Below, in pieces: positions 53,396 through 61,970 of a DNA stretch of 64,000 nt. The DNA comes from Aliiroseovarius zhejiangensis (GTDB taxonomy: Bacteria > Pseudomonadota > Alphaproteobacteria > Rhodobacterales > Rhodobacteraceae), in NCBI RefSeq assembly GCF_014656375.1, contig NZ_BNCH01000001.1, forward strand, positions 434,001 to 498,000, read 5' to 3'. Position 1 is the first letter of the stretch; every line of letters begins with the position of its first letter. A program made the position numbers and the translations under genes. The notes under the pieces are model-generated. The model was not told the origin of the DNA, ran no database searches, and saw nothing but the letters and a program-made list of their open reading frames with translations.

Positions 53396-54174
53396 TCCAT
53401 GAACTGGTTGTCACCTTCATTGCCACCATCACGGATGTTCTGCCGATCCTGGCAGTTCTGATCTTCTTTCAGGCGGCCGTGCTGCGCAAACCCGTGCCAC
53501 ATCTGCGCAGTATTCTGGTGGGCGGGGTCTATGTCGTTCTGGGGTTGGGGCTGTTTCTGTTCGGCTTGAAAGAGGCGCTGTTTCCGCTGGGCGAGGCAAT
53601 GGCCCGCCAGTTGACCGACCCCGCCTTTCTGGGCGACCCGACCGACTGGACCGCGCATGGCTGGACCTATCTGTTCGCCTTTGCCATCGGGTTTTCCACC
53701 ACGATCGCCGAACCATCCCTGATTGCCGTGGCCATCAAGGCACGTGAAGTGTCGGGCGGCACGGTCAAGGAGTGGGGGCTGCGTATTGCCGTGGCCCTCG
53801 GGGTAGCACTAAGTCTTGTGTTCGGCACCTACCGGATCGTCACGGGAACGCCGCTCTATATGTATATGATCGTGGGCTATGCGGTTGTGATCTTGCAAAC
53901 GATCTTTGCGCCAAAGAACATCGTGCCCTTGGCCTATGACAGTGGCGGGGTGACCACCTCGACCGTAACTGTGCCGCTGGTGGCGGCGCTTGGGCTTGGC
54001 CTGGCCTCGACCGTGCCGGGCCGCAGCCCGGCGCTGGACGGGTTCGGCCTGATCGCGCTGGCCAGCCTGTTTCCCATGATTACGGTCATGGGATATGCGC
54101 AGTTGGTGCAGTGGAATGACAATAGACGGGCGCGGCTGGATGTGCCAAATGCCAAAACGGAGGACATCGAATGA
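53392..54174 (+). CDS. DUF1538 membrane protein, UmpB-like antiporter subunit
   Basis: A 260-residue paralogue of the previous gene with the same hallmark ([20 protein letters not shown] near residue 180) and a similar run of helices. [15 protein letters not shown] and [15 protein letters not shown] match segments of the first protein, so the two arose by duplication and probably form a heteromer. It overlaps both flanking genes by four bases. The cytoplasmic C-terminus is charged. Confidence 0.85.
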   Translation: MIHELVVTFIATITDVLPILAVLIFFQAAVLRKPVPHLRSILVGGVYVVLGLGLFLFGLKEALFPLGEAMARQLTDPAFLGDPTDWTAHGWTYLFAFAIGFSTTIAEPSLIAVAIKAREVSGGTVKEWGLRIAVALGVALSLVFGTYRIVTGTPLYMYMIVGYAVVILQTIFAPKNIVPLAYDSGGVTTSTVTVPLVAALGLGLASTVPGRSPALDGFGLIALASLFPMITVMGYAQLVQWNDNRRARLDVPNAKTEDIE

Positions 54175-54524
54175 AGTTCAAGCTCATCATCTCTCTGGTG
54201 CAGGATGCTTATACCGATGTGATTGTCGATGCTGCCCGCAGCGCGGGTGCCACGGGCGCCACAGTCATCACAAGTGTCCGGGGCGAAGGGTTGGAGAAAA
54301 AGAAGACCTTTCTGGGGCTGACCGTCGCCGGACAACGGGACATGGCGCTGTTTCTGGTCGAAGAACATCTGGCGGCCAACATCCTTGAAACCATCTGCAA
54401 AGCGGGTGAATTTCTGAAGGAACCGGGGCGCGGCGTGGTCTTTCAGATCGATATCGAAGACGCCATCGGCCTGGAATCGCAGGTCAAAGCCCTGAAAGCG
54501 TCGCTTGAGAAGGACGAGCTATGA
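54171..54524 (+). CDS. PII-like signal protein with an unusual T-loop
   Basis: A 117-residue PII-fold protein. The core strands and the B-loop region (RDMALFLVEEHLAANILETI) are recognisable, but the T-loop is short and lacks the tyrosine that is uridylylated in GlnB/GlnK; the segment reads GEGLEKKKTFLGLTV. So it is not a classical nitrogen regulator. PII-like proteins beside transporters, such as SbtB, gate them in response to adenine nucleotides. Its overlap with the DUF1538 genes implies control of that transporter. Confidence 0.82.
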   Translation: MKFKLIISLVQDAYTDVIVDAARSAGATGATVITSVRGEGLEKKKTFLGLTVAGQRDMALFLVEEHLAANILETICKAGEFLKEPGRGVVFQIDIEDAIGLESQVKALKASLEKDEL

Positions 54525-54961
54525 GCCAGCCTGAAGAAACCCGTGTCCGCGATGCCGTGCGGCAGGACCCCCATGTCATCAACGGCCTCGCATCGGTTGC
54601 CGAAGCAATGCGGCTGTTTGAAACATCGGGGCACGACACGTTGGTGATCGACAAACGGTCACCGGATGACGAATACGGCGTTCTGACGATCAGCATGATC
54701 GCGCGGCAGGTATTTGCCCAAAATCGCGCGGCCCGGCGGGTCAGCGTCTATGAGGTGATGGAGAAACCGGCCATCAACCTGTCGGGCAACATGCAGGCCC
54801 GCTATGCGATCCGTCTGCTGACGCGGCTGAACCTTGATGTGGCGCTGGTGGTCGAAGATGACCGGTTGATCGGCACGGTGGGCCTGCGCGAATTAACCCT
54901 GGCCGAGTTCGCATCGAATGTACCGCCCGCAGAAAACGTGCAAAACAGCGAAAAGGAGTGA
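54521..54961 (+). CDS. CBS-domain (Bateman module) protein
   Basis: A 146-residue protein made of two CBS repeats: repeat 1 begins near residue 15 (PHVINGLASVAEAMRLFETSG and VLTISMIARQV), repeat 2 near 74 (VYEVMEKPAINLSGNMQAR and VVEDDRLIGTVGLRELTLA). Such modules bind adenosine nucleotides and regulate channels and transporters. It is the last gene of the DUF1538-DUF1538-PII-CBS operon and overlaps the PII-like gene by four bases. Confidence 0.88.
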   Translation: MSQPEETRVRDAVRQDPHVINGLASVAEAMRLFETSGHDTLVIDKRSPDDEYGVLTISMIARQVFAQNRAARRVSVYEVMEKPAINLSGNMQARYAIRLLTRLNLDVALVVEDDRLIGTVGLRELTLAEFASNVPPAENVQNSEKE

Positions 54962-55023
54962 CGAACGCACGCCGGTTCACGCAAAGTCAGCATCTCACCC
55001 ACATAAGACAATGCCGCGAGGCT

Positions 55024-55048
55024 GGAAGGATAATTCGTTCGTCCTTCC
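55024..55048. repeat. Inverted repeat after the CBS gene
   Basis: GGAAGGA and TCCTTCC flank 11 bases, 63 bases beyond the CBS gene stop. There is no T-run, so it may be an mRNA-stabilising hairpin or a weak terminator of the four-gene operon. Confidence 0.4.
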
Positions 55049-55139
55049 ATATAATTGCGCGTCACCTTTAATCAAGATTAATGACCCCGCTTCGCAAGTC
55101 GCACTAGTGTCACGTGTCAACTTCATAACAGGCCCCTGA

Positions 55140-56147
55140 ATGACCCAGATCTTTGACGACCGCTGGATTCGCAAGATGCTGACGGACCTGCCTTATGCGG
55201 CGTGCCTGACCGATCCAAACCTGCCCGACAATCCTCTGATCTTCGTCAATGAGCTGTTCTGCGAACTGACCGGTTACAAACAGGACGAACTGATCGGTCA
55301 GAACTGCCGGCTGCTGCAGGTCGATGATACGGATGCCAATGAACTCGCGAAAATCCGCAACGCGGTCGAAAACGGAGGCGCGGTTGCGTCGGACCTGCTG
55401 AATCAGCGGGCCGATGGAAGCCTGTTCTGGAACCGTTTGTCGATCAAACCGATCCGCGACGATCAGGGCGTTCTGCAGCGATTCATCGCCATTCAGATGG
55501 AAGTTGAGGACAATCCTTACGAGGCTTTGCTTGAAAAACAGCGCCAATCCGCCGCCGCGCTGTCAGAGCTTCACCATCGTCTGAAGAACCACCTGTCCCT
55601 GATTATGTCCTCGGTGCGGCTTCAGATCCGTGAAAACGGTGAAAACGATGGGTTGCTGAGCGTCCTGAGCCGGATCCAGAGCCTGCAAACCCTGTATGCC
55701 AGCATGCAACAAGGCATAGAGGCACCCCCGGGTTTGGATCAGGTGGCTCTGTTCGATTATCTGACCACGATTTGCGAAGCGATCACCGGGCTGAACGCCG
55801 GAGTGGACCTGATCTGTGATGTGCCCGACGAGCCTTTCGAATTAGGCCATAACCGAGCAGCGCAACTTGGCATGATCGTGGCGGAACTTGTGACGAACGC
55901 CATGCAACACGCTTTTGATGGCGAAGGTGGCGAGGTGACGCTTTATGGACGTCTGCGCGATGAGGAAATCCTGATCACCGTTTCCGACAACGGCCGTGGG
56001 CAATGCGCTTGCAACCCCATTGAACTTGGAACAGGATTGGGCGGCAAAATACTGAGACAAATGGCAAAAAACCTTTCGGCGACAATCGACGTCACACCGT
56101 CCAGCTCGGGTGTGTCGGTCTCGGTCACGCTGCCGATCGAAAAATGA
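55140..56147 (+). CDS. LOV-domain blue-light sensor histidine kinase (HisKA_2 type)
   Basis: A 335-residue soluble kinase. Residues about 10-120 form a LOV/PAS domain. The photo-active Cys-56 is in GQNCRLLQ, very close to the canonical GxNCRFLQ, so flavin-cysteinyl adduct formation is expected. The HisKA_2 dimerisation helix follows with ELHHRLKNHLSLIMSSVRLQ (phosphoacceptor His-146). The HATPase has the N-box IVAELVTNAMQHAF and the G-box GTGLGGKI. No response regulator is adjacent. The next gene is a Crp/Fnr regulator, and EcfG promoters lie nearby, so it may feed the general stress response, as LOV kinases do in Caulobacter and Brucella. Confidence 0.87.
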   Translation: MTQIFDDRWIRKMLTDLPYAACLTDPNLPDNPLIFVNELFCELTGYKQDELIGQNCRLLQVDDTDANELAKIRNAVENGGAVASDLLNQRADGSLFWNRLSIKPIRDDQGVLQRFIAIQMEVEDNPYEALLEKQRQSAAALSELHHRLKNHLSLIMSSVRLQIRENGENDGLLSVLSRIQSLQTLYASMQQGIEAPPGLDQVALFDYLTTICEAITGLNAGVDLICDVPDEPFELGHNRAAQLGMIVAELVTNAMQHAFDGEGGEVTLYGRLRDEEILITVSDNGRGQCACNPIELGTGLGGKILRQMAKNLSATIDVTPSSSGVSVSVTLPIEK

Positions 56148-56204
56148 GACTCTTCGAAAAAAGCAAGTATGGTGTGTGTACGAAAGTAAACGAAAGCCGA
56201 TGCC

Positions 56205-56963
56205 ATGATCGAAAGCTGCCTGTATCGCAAACTATCGCATTATGTGGATATTGACGACGATTCCTGGGACATTCTCGCACGACTGGAAGATGCAGAAGAA
56301 AGCTACAGCGCCAGCGCGGTGGTCCGCGAAATCGGCACCAGCGCCGACGAGCTTTTCGTTGTCAAAAGCGGGTGGTTTTATTCCTTCGTCCTTCTGCCTG
56401 ACGGCCGGCGTCAGATCGTGTCGATCCGGCACCCGGGCGACGTCGTAGGGTTTGCCGACATCGCCTATGAAAATGCGTGTGACACATTGGTTGCCGCAAG
56501 CGATGGCGTGCTTTGCCCTTTTCCCAGAAAGCACCTGCAACGCGTGTTCACCGACGCCCCGCGCGTCGCGGCCCTTCTGTTCACCTTGGCGGTGCGCGAT
56601 CAGGTCTTGCTGACCGATCTTCTGAAAGCGACCGGCCGTATGAGCGCCCGCGAGAAACTTGCCTATTTCCTGCTGGAACTTGACGCTCGACTAAGGATCA
56701 CCAACCCGGACAAGACCAGCTTTCGCCTGCCGTTGAACCAGACCGAAATCGGCGACACGATCGGCCTGACGAATGTCTATGTCAGCAAAAGTCTGGTGGC
56801 GCTTGAGCAGCAGGGGCTTGTGTCGCGCAAGGACGGGGACATAACGATCCTGGCCCCGGACGTGATGAAAGCCATGTGCGACTTCCAGGACCGGCATTCA
56901 CAGATGGATGTCGGGTGGTTTCCCGGTGCGGAAGACGACCCCCATGTCGGGTCAAAACCCTAG
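56205..56963 (+). CDS. Crp/Fnr-family regulator, second copy
   Basis: A 252-residue protein with a cNMP-binding-like fold (SGWFYSFVLLPDGRRQIVSI) and a C-terminal HTH (PLNQTEIGDTIGLTNVYVSK). The cAMP phosphate-contacting Arg/Ser pair and the CRP-type recognition helix RE-x-x-x-R are absent, so the ligand and target differ from the gene at 44391. There is no Cys cluster for an Fnr 4Fe-4S site either. It follows the LOV kinase by 57 bases in the same direction. Confidence 0.85.
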   Translation: MIESCLYRKLSHYVDIDDDSWDILARLEDAEESYSASAVVREIGTSADELFVVKSGWFYSFVLLPDGRRQIVSIRHPGDVVGFADIAYENACDTLVAASDGVLCPFPRKHLQRVFTDAPRVAALLFTLAVRDQVLLTDLLKATGRMSAREKLAYFLLELDARLRITNPDKTSFRLPLNQTEIGDTIGLTNVYVSKSLVALEQQGLVSRKDGDITILAPDVMKAMCDFQDRHSQMDVGWFPGAEDDPHVGSKP

Positions 56964-57013
56964 CCCGCTATCAACGCTGTGGCACCGATTGCGTGACCCG
57001 CCGCAATCAGCCG

Positions 57014-57038
57014 GGAACCTTTTGCCCCCTTCCGCGTT
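57014..57038 (+). promoter_or_regulatory. EcfG-type promoter upstream of the stress protein
   Basis: GGAAC (57014-57018) and CGTT (57035-57038) with 16 bases between them match the EcfG/sigma-T consensus exactly. The -10 element lies 75 bases before the ATG of the flavin-type stress gene at 57114. Confidence 0.75.
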
Positions 57039-57113
57039 TTTGACCTGAGACCACGAGCACATCAGGTGCCCGTGGCGACAGTCAGAAAAGCGGGACGACC
57101 GCAGAATGGAAAA

Positions 57114-57587
57114 ATGGACATGCAACCGAAGCACCGGGAATTCTGGGACAGGCTGAACAAGGTTCCCACCGGACTGCTGGGGATCAAGGGGCGTCACTTC
57201 CCGATGACCCACTATCCCTACGAGGATGAGAACGCCGTATATTTCCTGACCGCGCAGTGCACCCATGCCCATAACAGCGCGCTGAAGAACGAGGATGTCC
57301 ATTATCTCGTCAGCTCTGACCAACAAGGGCTCTATGCCGATGTGAACGGTAAACTGAGCATTGAAGCTGACCAGAACAAGATTGATGAAATCTGGAACGC
57401 GGTGGCCGCGTCCTGGTTCGAAGACGGAAGGACCGACAATTCGCTGCGTCTGTTGAAACTGACACCTCAAGCTGCCGAGATGTGGCTTGCAACCGACAGC
57501 AAGGCCTTGTTCCTGATCGAGATTGTGAAATCCAATTTGGCTGGGACAACGCCCGACATCGGATCACACAACGTCCTCAGCTTTTGA
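57114..57587 (+). CDS. Pyridoxamine-5'-phosphate-oxidase-like general stress protein
   Basis: A 157-residue split-barrel protein of the PNPOx-like superfamily. TGLLGIKGRHFPMTHYP and AVYFLTAQCTHAHNSALKN at the start and KLSIEADQNKIDEIWN followed by RLLKLTPQAAEMW form the conserved core. Members of this stress-protein group bind FMN or F420-like cofactors and are induced by stress. No PdxH-specific residues are seen, so it is not PdxH. An exact EcfG promoter precedes it, and a strong terminator follows. Confidence 0.8.
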   Translation: MDMQPKHREFWDRLNKVPTGLLGIKGRHFPMTHYPYEDENAVYFLTAQCTHAHNSALKNEDVHYLVSSDQQGLYADVNGKLSIEADQNKIDEIWNAVAASWFEDGRTDNSLRLLKLTPQAAEMWLATDSKALFLIEIVKSNLAGTTPDIGSHNVLSF

Positions 57588-57624
57588 CCCAATGTCCCGA
57601 TAGGCTTGACTGCCTGACTCAACT

Positions 57625-57658
57625 GCCCATCTGGTTTCAGCCAGATGGGCTTTTTTTT
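57625..57658 (+). terminator. Rho-independent terminator after the stress gene
   Basis: GCCCATCTGG and CCAGATGGGC pair perfectly around a six-base loop and are followed by eight T. It ends just before the ExoD gene on the other strand and serves the plus-strand gene. Confidence 0.92.
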
Positions 57659-57661
57659 GGC

Positions 57662-58273
57662 TCAGAACAGCAACTGGCTGACAGCAAGCAACAAGGCCGC
57701 CGTTGTCGCCAAAGCCGTCAACCCGAGCAATGCAAACAGCCCGTCCCGACTGATCAGCGAGATGGACAACAATGCGACCACAGAGGCCAGCAGTGAAGAC
57801 GACATCGGCACAAGTTCAAGAAACGGCATGGCCGCACCACACAACAGGCAGATCGAATAGAGCAGGTAAGAAAACGGCGGTCGCGTCAGAAAAGACAGCC
57901 GGCGCGTCGTCACCTCCTGCACCCAGGACAATGGCTTCTCGACCTGAGACAGTGCCGTGTTCAGTTTACGGCGTGGCATCTGCCGTCGAAGAATGAAATC
58001 GGGCAGCCACAATCTGTCGCGGCCCAACAGCAACTGCGCGGACACCATCGCGATCAGCAACCCGCAGACCGACGACAGTCCGGGCACGCCACTAAGTGGC
58101 GTGACGATGACCAGGCTGACAAACAGAAGGATCGGGGTGAAGGACGCCACACCCATTTGTTCGATCAGGGCTCCGACCGTCGCCTCACCCGGACCGCGCA
58201 TGTCGTGGATCGTATCAACGATTTCCGCGATCTGATTGTCAGGGTCAGGGTCCGTATGCTGATCATCGGTCAT
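57662..58273 (-). CDS. ExoD-family membrane protein
   Basis: A 203-residue integral membrane protein with an acidic N-terminus, then GPGEATVGALIEQMG, hydrophobic segments at about 45-80 (TPILLFVSLVIVTPLSGVPG) and 130-200, and the LSSVCGLLIAMVSAQLLLGR segment. These fit ExoD, linked to exopolysaccharide and alkali tolerance in rhizobia. It is 15 bases after the MFS gene on the same strand, so they are probably cotranscribed. Confidence 0.82.
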   Translation of the reverse strand: MTDDQHTDPDPDNQIAEIVDTIHDMRGPGEATVGALIEQMGVASFTPILLFVSLVIVTPLSGVPGLSSVCGLLIAMVSAQLLLGRDRLWLPDFILRRQMPRRKLNTALSQVEKPLSWVQEVTTRRLSFLTRPPFSYLLYSICLLCGAAMPFLELVPMSSSLLASVVALLSISLISRDGLFALLGLTALATTAALLLAVSQLLF

Positions 58274-58288
58274 TCTGCGCCAGTCCCC

Positions 58289-59524
58289 TCAGTCCTTCAA
58301 AGGTGTCAGTCGCGTGGCGAAGCTCGCGCCGAGCGCGGCCATGATCGCGCAAATGACAAGCGCGTATTCCGCACCGGCAAGCTGGGCCACGCCACCCAGC
58401 CCCAAACCAGCGAAAAGGACAATGCCGATGACCGTATTGCTCAGCGCCGTGTATCGCAAGCGGGTCTCGTCCCGCGTCATGTCAGTCAGGAATATGCTGC
58501 GCCCTGATCGCACCCCCTGATAGGCAACCTGTGCCACGAACATCAGGCCGACCGCCCACCACAAGCCCAGCGTGCCACCACCCAGAACCATGGCCGCCGT
58601 CAGACCATAGGCCCCCGCCGCAACCAGTCCGGACATGCAAAGTGTCAAGCGGCTGGATATATCGGACACCTTGCCCCATAGAAACGCCGACGACGACGCG
58701 GCAAGCGCCGAGGCCACGACCAGCGGGCCCAACTGCGTCAGGCTGCGTTCCGACGCCCCGACCGTCACCATCACGATGAAGGGCGGCGCAAAGGCCGTCG
58801 CGGTCAGAAAGCCACGCGTCAGGATGAAAAGCTGAAAGGCGCGGTCGGTGACAAGCGGGGCAAAGAATGCCCGCCAGCTCTGCGCCTCTTCACGAGTTTC
58901 GGGGATGTCATCTTCCTGCAGGCGCAAAAAGACCAGCGCCGCCGCACCGTAAAGCATTCCGGCCAGAAAGACATAGGCGGCGACGGCGGTGATGGAGACG
59001 TCGCCAAACACACCAAGGGACATGGACACCCCGTAGGCCAAACCAAACGCCGCTGCGATGCTGCCTGCAGCGCCCGTCACCGCGCCACGCCGTCCCTGCG
59101 GGACCGAATGGGCCAAAGCATCCTTGTAAGTCGTTGATGCGATTGAACGGCCGATAGCCAGCACCGCCAAGGCTGCCACGATCAGCCAACCGGCCAGCGC
59201 ATCTGAAAGGAAATAAGCGATCAGGGCGATGGATACTGCCATGGCGCTCTGCACCGCAGCGCCCATGGCCCAGAACCTCTTTCGGCCAAGCTGGGTTTGC
59301 ACCCTTCGGGCGACCCAAAGCTGGGGCAGCAAAGCCCCCGCCTCGCGCACGGGGACAAGCGCACCAATCAGATAGGCTGGCGCCCCGATGGCCCCCATCA
59401 GCCAGCTGAGCACGAGCTTGGGATCAATCAGGGCGTCAGCGGTCTTCGACGCGCTGAGCGACAGAAGATGGATCAGCCCGTTGCGATTTCGGTTCTGTTC
59501 GGGTTTGTCCCCGGCCTCTGCCAT
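58289..59524 (-). CDS. MFS transporter
   Basis: A 411-residue major-facilitator protein with about 12 hydrophobic helices. There is no obvious MFS motif A with full consensus, but VARRVQTQLGRKRFWAMGA and the later YQGVRSGRSIFLTDMTRDETR are the inner loops. ATG at 59524 is used; a GTG at 59557 would add 11 residues. The substrate is unknown. It precedes exoD with a 15-base gap and follows a DUF1328 gene with a hairpin between them. Confidence 0.8.
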   Translation of the reverse strand: MAEAGDKPEQNRNRNGLIHLLSLSASKTADALIDPKLVLSWLMGAIGAPAYLIGALVPVREAGALLPQLWVARRVQTQLGRKRFWAMGAAVQSAMAVSIALIAYFLSDALAGWLIVAALAVLAIGRSIASTTYKDALAHSVPQGRRGAVTGAAGSIAAAFGLAYGVSMSLGVFGDVSITAVAAYVFLAGMLYGAAALVFLRLQEDDIPETREEAQSWRAFFAPLVTDRAFQLFILTRGFLTATAFAPPFIVMVTVGASERSLTQLGPLVVASALAASSSAFLWGKVSDISSRLTLCMSGLVAAGAYGLTAAMVLGGGTLGLWWAVGLMFVAQVAYQGVRSGRSIFLTDMTRDETRLRYTALSNTVIGIVLFAGLGLGGVAQLAGAEYALVICAIMAALGASFATRLTPLKD

Positions 59525-59602
59525 ATCTTTGGTCACGTCTGTCACGGTCCAGTCCACCCTATGGGTCGGGATGACATTTTGCAGCCCCCGATCACGCGCG
59601 CA

Positions 59603-59632
59603 ACATGGCCCGGCGTTCCCGACGGGCCATGT
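59603..59632. repeat. Hairpin between DUF1328 and MFS genes
   Basis: ACATGGCCCG and CGGGCCATGT form a perfect ten-base-pair stem around a ten-base loop, 25 bases beyond the DUF1328 stop. No T-run follows on the minus strand. It may terminate or stabilise the DUF1328 transcript. Confidence 0.5.
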
Positions 59633-59657
59633 GAAAGGTTTGGCGTGTCAGACCGAT

Positions 59658-59816
59658 CTAGCTGGCCGCGCGACGAAACAGCGTGATCACAAACAGAATC
59701 AGGAAGATGAAGAACAGGATCTTGGCGATGCCCGCCGCTGTCCCGGCAACCCCACCAAACCCAAGGAACCCAGCAATCAGGGCGACGATGAGAAACGTAA
59801 TGGACCAACCAAGCAT
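59658..59816 (-). CDS. DUF1328 small membrane protein (YtjA-like)
   Basis: A 52-residue protein read directly from the minus strand: [20 protein letters not shown] at the start and [20 protein letters not shown] at the end. It has two transmembrane helices separated by a glycine-rich turn (GVAGTAAGI), which is diagnostic of DUF1328/YtjA. AGGAGAG lies upstream of the ATG. Function is unknown, but these proteins are commonly stress induced, and an exact EcfG promoter precedes this one. Confidence 0.9.
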   Translation of the reverse strand: MLGWSITFLIVALIAGFLGFGGVAGTAAGIAKILFFIFLILFVITLFRRAAS

Positions 59817-59851
59817 GAGAGCTCTCCTATATTGTTTTCACTTGAAGAAAG

Positions 59852-59876
59852 AACGTGCTGAAGCCTGATTGGTTCC
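59852..59876 (-). promoter_or_regulatory. EcfG-type promoter upstream of DUF1328
   Basis: On the minus strand GGAAC (59872-59876) and CGTT (59852-59855) are separated by 16 bases. The -10 element lies 35 bases before the DUF1328 ATG. Confidence 0.78.
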
Positions 59877-59916
59877 CGATCAATCGGATATTGCCGATCT
59901 GAAGGGTCTCCGCGCC

Positions 59917-60729
59917 CTAACCCTCCGGTCCGAAATCCGGTGTCGCCACAATCCTGATATCGGCATTTATCAACGCGTCCCGTCCACGCATGGTCAGGTC
60001 AGTGGTAAAATTGAATTGGTCCCTGAGTTCAAAGGGATAGGCCTTGAGCCTTACGCGCGTAGCGTAGATCTCGTTCTTCATGATGACCTGCACCGGACGC
60101 GCCCAGTCCAGATAGGGGCTGGTGTGGGCCACATCGGTCAGTATGTCGATGATGCCGTCTGTTTGCCGGTCGGGTGCCACCATGAACTCGGCCACGCACA
60201 TCAGGGTTTTGGACCCGTCATTGGCGCTGGCGATGTTTTCCGACCAGATGCGGGAATGCGGGATGGTGACGACGTCGTCATCGGCGGTGCGCAGCTTGAC
60301 CGACCGTGTGTGAATGTCGATCACCTCGCCGTAATCATCCCCGACGCGGATCCAGTCGCCGGACCGATAGGGCCGTTCGAAAATGGCGACGATCCCGGCC
60401 ACGGCACTTGTCGCCCAGTCCTTGATCGCAAACCCCAACGCCACGCCGACCGTGCCGAGCACCAGGATGAAATTCTTAAGCGTAACATTAAAGACCAGCG
60501 GAATGATCAGCACCACGGCAACCGCAAACAGGGTCACACGCGCCAGCGGGATCAGGTTCAGGACCAGAAGGCGAAACCGTGCGGGCAGCTTTTCGGCAAC
60601 GCGCGGCACGACATAGCGCAGCACGTGATACACGAGCAAGCACAGCAAGATGATCGCGCCGACCTGCGCAAACGTCCAGCCCGACACGTCGTTGAACAAT
60701 TTGGTCAGGTCATAGTTTTCGGTATCCAT
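59917..60729 (-). CDS. Small-conductance mechanosensitive channel (MscS family)
   Basis: A 270-residue MscS-type channel. Two or three hydrophobic helices at residues about 17-110 are followed by the pore-lining helix with GTVGVALGFAIKDWATSAVAGIV and the beta domain (FERPYRSGDWIRVGDDYGEVIDI). GGTGAGGGTGGG precedes the ATG. It releases solutes on hypo-osmotic shock. It follows the unknown 379-residue gene by 12 bases on the same strand. Confidence 0.93.
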   Translation of the reverse strand: MDTENYDLTKLFNDVSGWTFAQVGAIILLCLLVYHVLRYVVPRVAEKLPARFRLLVLNLIPLARVTLFAVAVVLIIPLVFNVTLKNFILVLGTVGVALGFAIKDWATSAVAGIVAIFERPYRSGDWIRVGDDYGEVIDIHTRSVKLRTADDDVVTIPHSRIWSENIASANDGSKTLMCVAEFMVAPDRQTDGIIDILTDVAHTSPYLDWARPVQVIMKNEIYATRVRLKAYPFELRDQFNFTTDLTMRGRDALINADIRIVATPDFGPEG

Positions 60730-60741
60730 CCCACCCTCACC

Positions 60742-61881
60742 TCATATCTGGTCAAGCGGCAGACCCGCTTCGGACAGGATGCGCCGCACATGCGGATAAG
60801 CGCTTTCGCGGACCAAGATCTTGCCGTCCTCGATCTTGATCAGGCCCACCCGTTCCAGCGCCGAGCCGATGCCCACCGGCAGCGTCATCGGAAGCACCAT
60901 CCCCAGTTCCTTCGCGGTCAGCGGCCCGTGGATCAGCAGTGCGTGAAGCACGAACCGGCCGATCCGTTCGATCCGCGATGGCAGTTTCGGCACAGCAGGA
61001 TCCTGCAACCAGGTCGCCGCATCCTCGTGGTCATCGCCTGTGTCGTCGTGATCTGCATCTTCGGGGAGCTCGGTCGCATCCCCATTGGCGTCCACCTCCT
61101 GATTAACGGCGGCGTCCAGCAGCCGCATCGCGGCCCAGGGACATCCATAGGCCCGCGCGGCCAGGGTCTTGAGATAACGATCCTTGGGCGCACCCTCGTC
61201 ATCCTCGGCCAGAATACCCTTGCCGCTGTCGGCAGATTTCAGCACCCTGTCCCCGATATGGGCGCGCAGCAACTCGGCTAGCGCCTTGTCCCCGAACGGT
61301 GCAAAACAGCGCGCGTCCGATACAACTGTCTCAATCGCAGAGGTTTGTGCCAGATAGGTCCAGGTCCAGCTTGACATGCCCAGAAGCACGTTGCGTGACG
61401 CGCCATCCAGTTCCGCCAGATAGGAACGCATCGCCGCCCGCCCCTCCAGCGACCGCCGCACAAGGGACGAAATGTCAGGGACTATCAGCGCAGCGCCCCC
61501 AGTGGGCACGGCGGCGGCATCCACAAGGTCCAGCCCGCGATCCGCGGCCCAATCCGCCAGGAAGTGTCGTGGCACACTGGGCATCATCACAAAGGCACAG
61601 ACAGTATGCGGCCCCTCTTCCCGCCTGGCCCATTCCAGATAGACCTTGTCCAGGCGTTCAAACTGATATGCACGCAAGCTGGACCACAACGCATCCGGGA
61701 TCATCGACCCTGAAAGGCGTTCCAGATCATCGGGCAGCAGATCAGCGTTTCGATCATCCAGCACCCGCAGCTTTTCACGCAGCCGTCGATACCCTTCTTT
61801 CAACGAGCTCGTCGCGGGGGCGCGCGGCCAGTCATAAGACCCGACCGAGGCAAGATCAGTGGGAAATTGGGAAAACGTCAT
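60742..61881 (-). CDS. Conserved protein of unknown function
   Basis: A 379-residue soluble protein that I do not recognise. No signal peptide or transmembrane helix is seen. It starts with a helical region with many Arg/Glu (SLKEGYRRLREKLRVLDDRN), has a long acidic insert at about residues 271-293 (Glu/Asp/His rich, PEDADHDDTGDDHEDAAT), and ends with a winged-helix-like segment (HGPLTAKELGMVLPMTLPVG and SALERVGLIKIEDGK). It is placed 12 bases upstream of mscS, so they are likely one operon. Possible role: regulatory. Confidence 0.6.
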   Translation of the reverse strand: MTFSQFPTDLASVGSYDWPRAPATSSLKEGYRRLREKLRVLDDRNADLLPDDLERLSGSMIPDALWSSLRAYQFERLDKVYLEWARREEGPHTVCAFVMMPSVPRHFLADWAADRGLDLVDAAAVPTGGAALIVPDISSLVRRSLEGRAAMRSYLAELDGASRNVLLGMSSWTWTYLAQTSAIETVVSDARCFAPFGDKALAELLRAHIGDRVLKSADSGKGILAEDDEGAPKDRYLKTLAARAYGCPWAAMRLLDAAVNQEVDANGDATELPEDADHDDTGDDHEDAATWLQDPAVPKLPSRIERIGRFVLHALLIHGPLTAKELGMVLPMTLPVGIGSALERVGLIKIEDGKILVRESAYPHVRRILSEAGLPLDQI

Positions 61882-61970
61882 TGGGCACCCTGTCAGAACG
61901 GATCACTGGACCATTTGGCACCAATGTGCGCCAAGTGCCGGAAAAGTCAAAGACGTTCCCGCCCCACCCA

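Noticed and set aside
54171-54524. Calling the PII-like gene glnB or glnK
   Set aside because: The T-loop lacks the uridylylated tyrosine region and no amtB or glnA is adjacent.
55060-55085. TTAATC-AA-GATTAA palindrome before the LOV kinase
   Set aside because: Short and AT-rich; no regulator can be tied to it.
57114-57587. Calling the split-barrel gene pdxH
   Set aside because: Length and conserved segments fit the general-stress-protein branch, and PdxH FMN/PLP-binding motifs are not visible.
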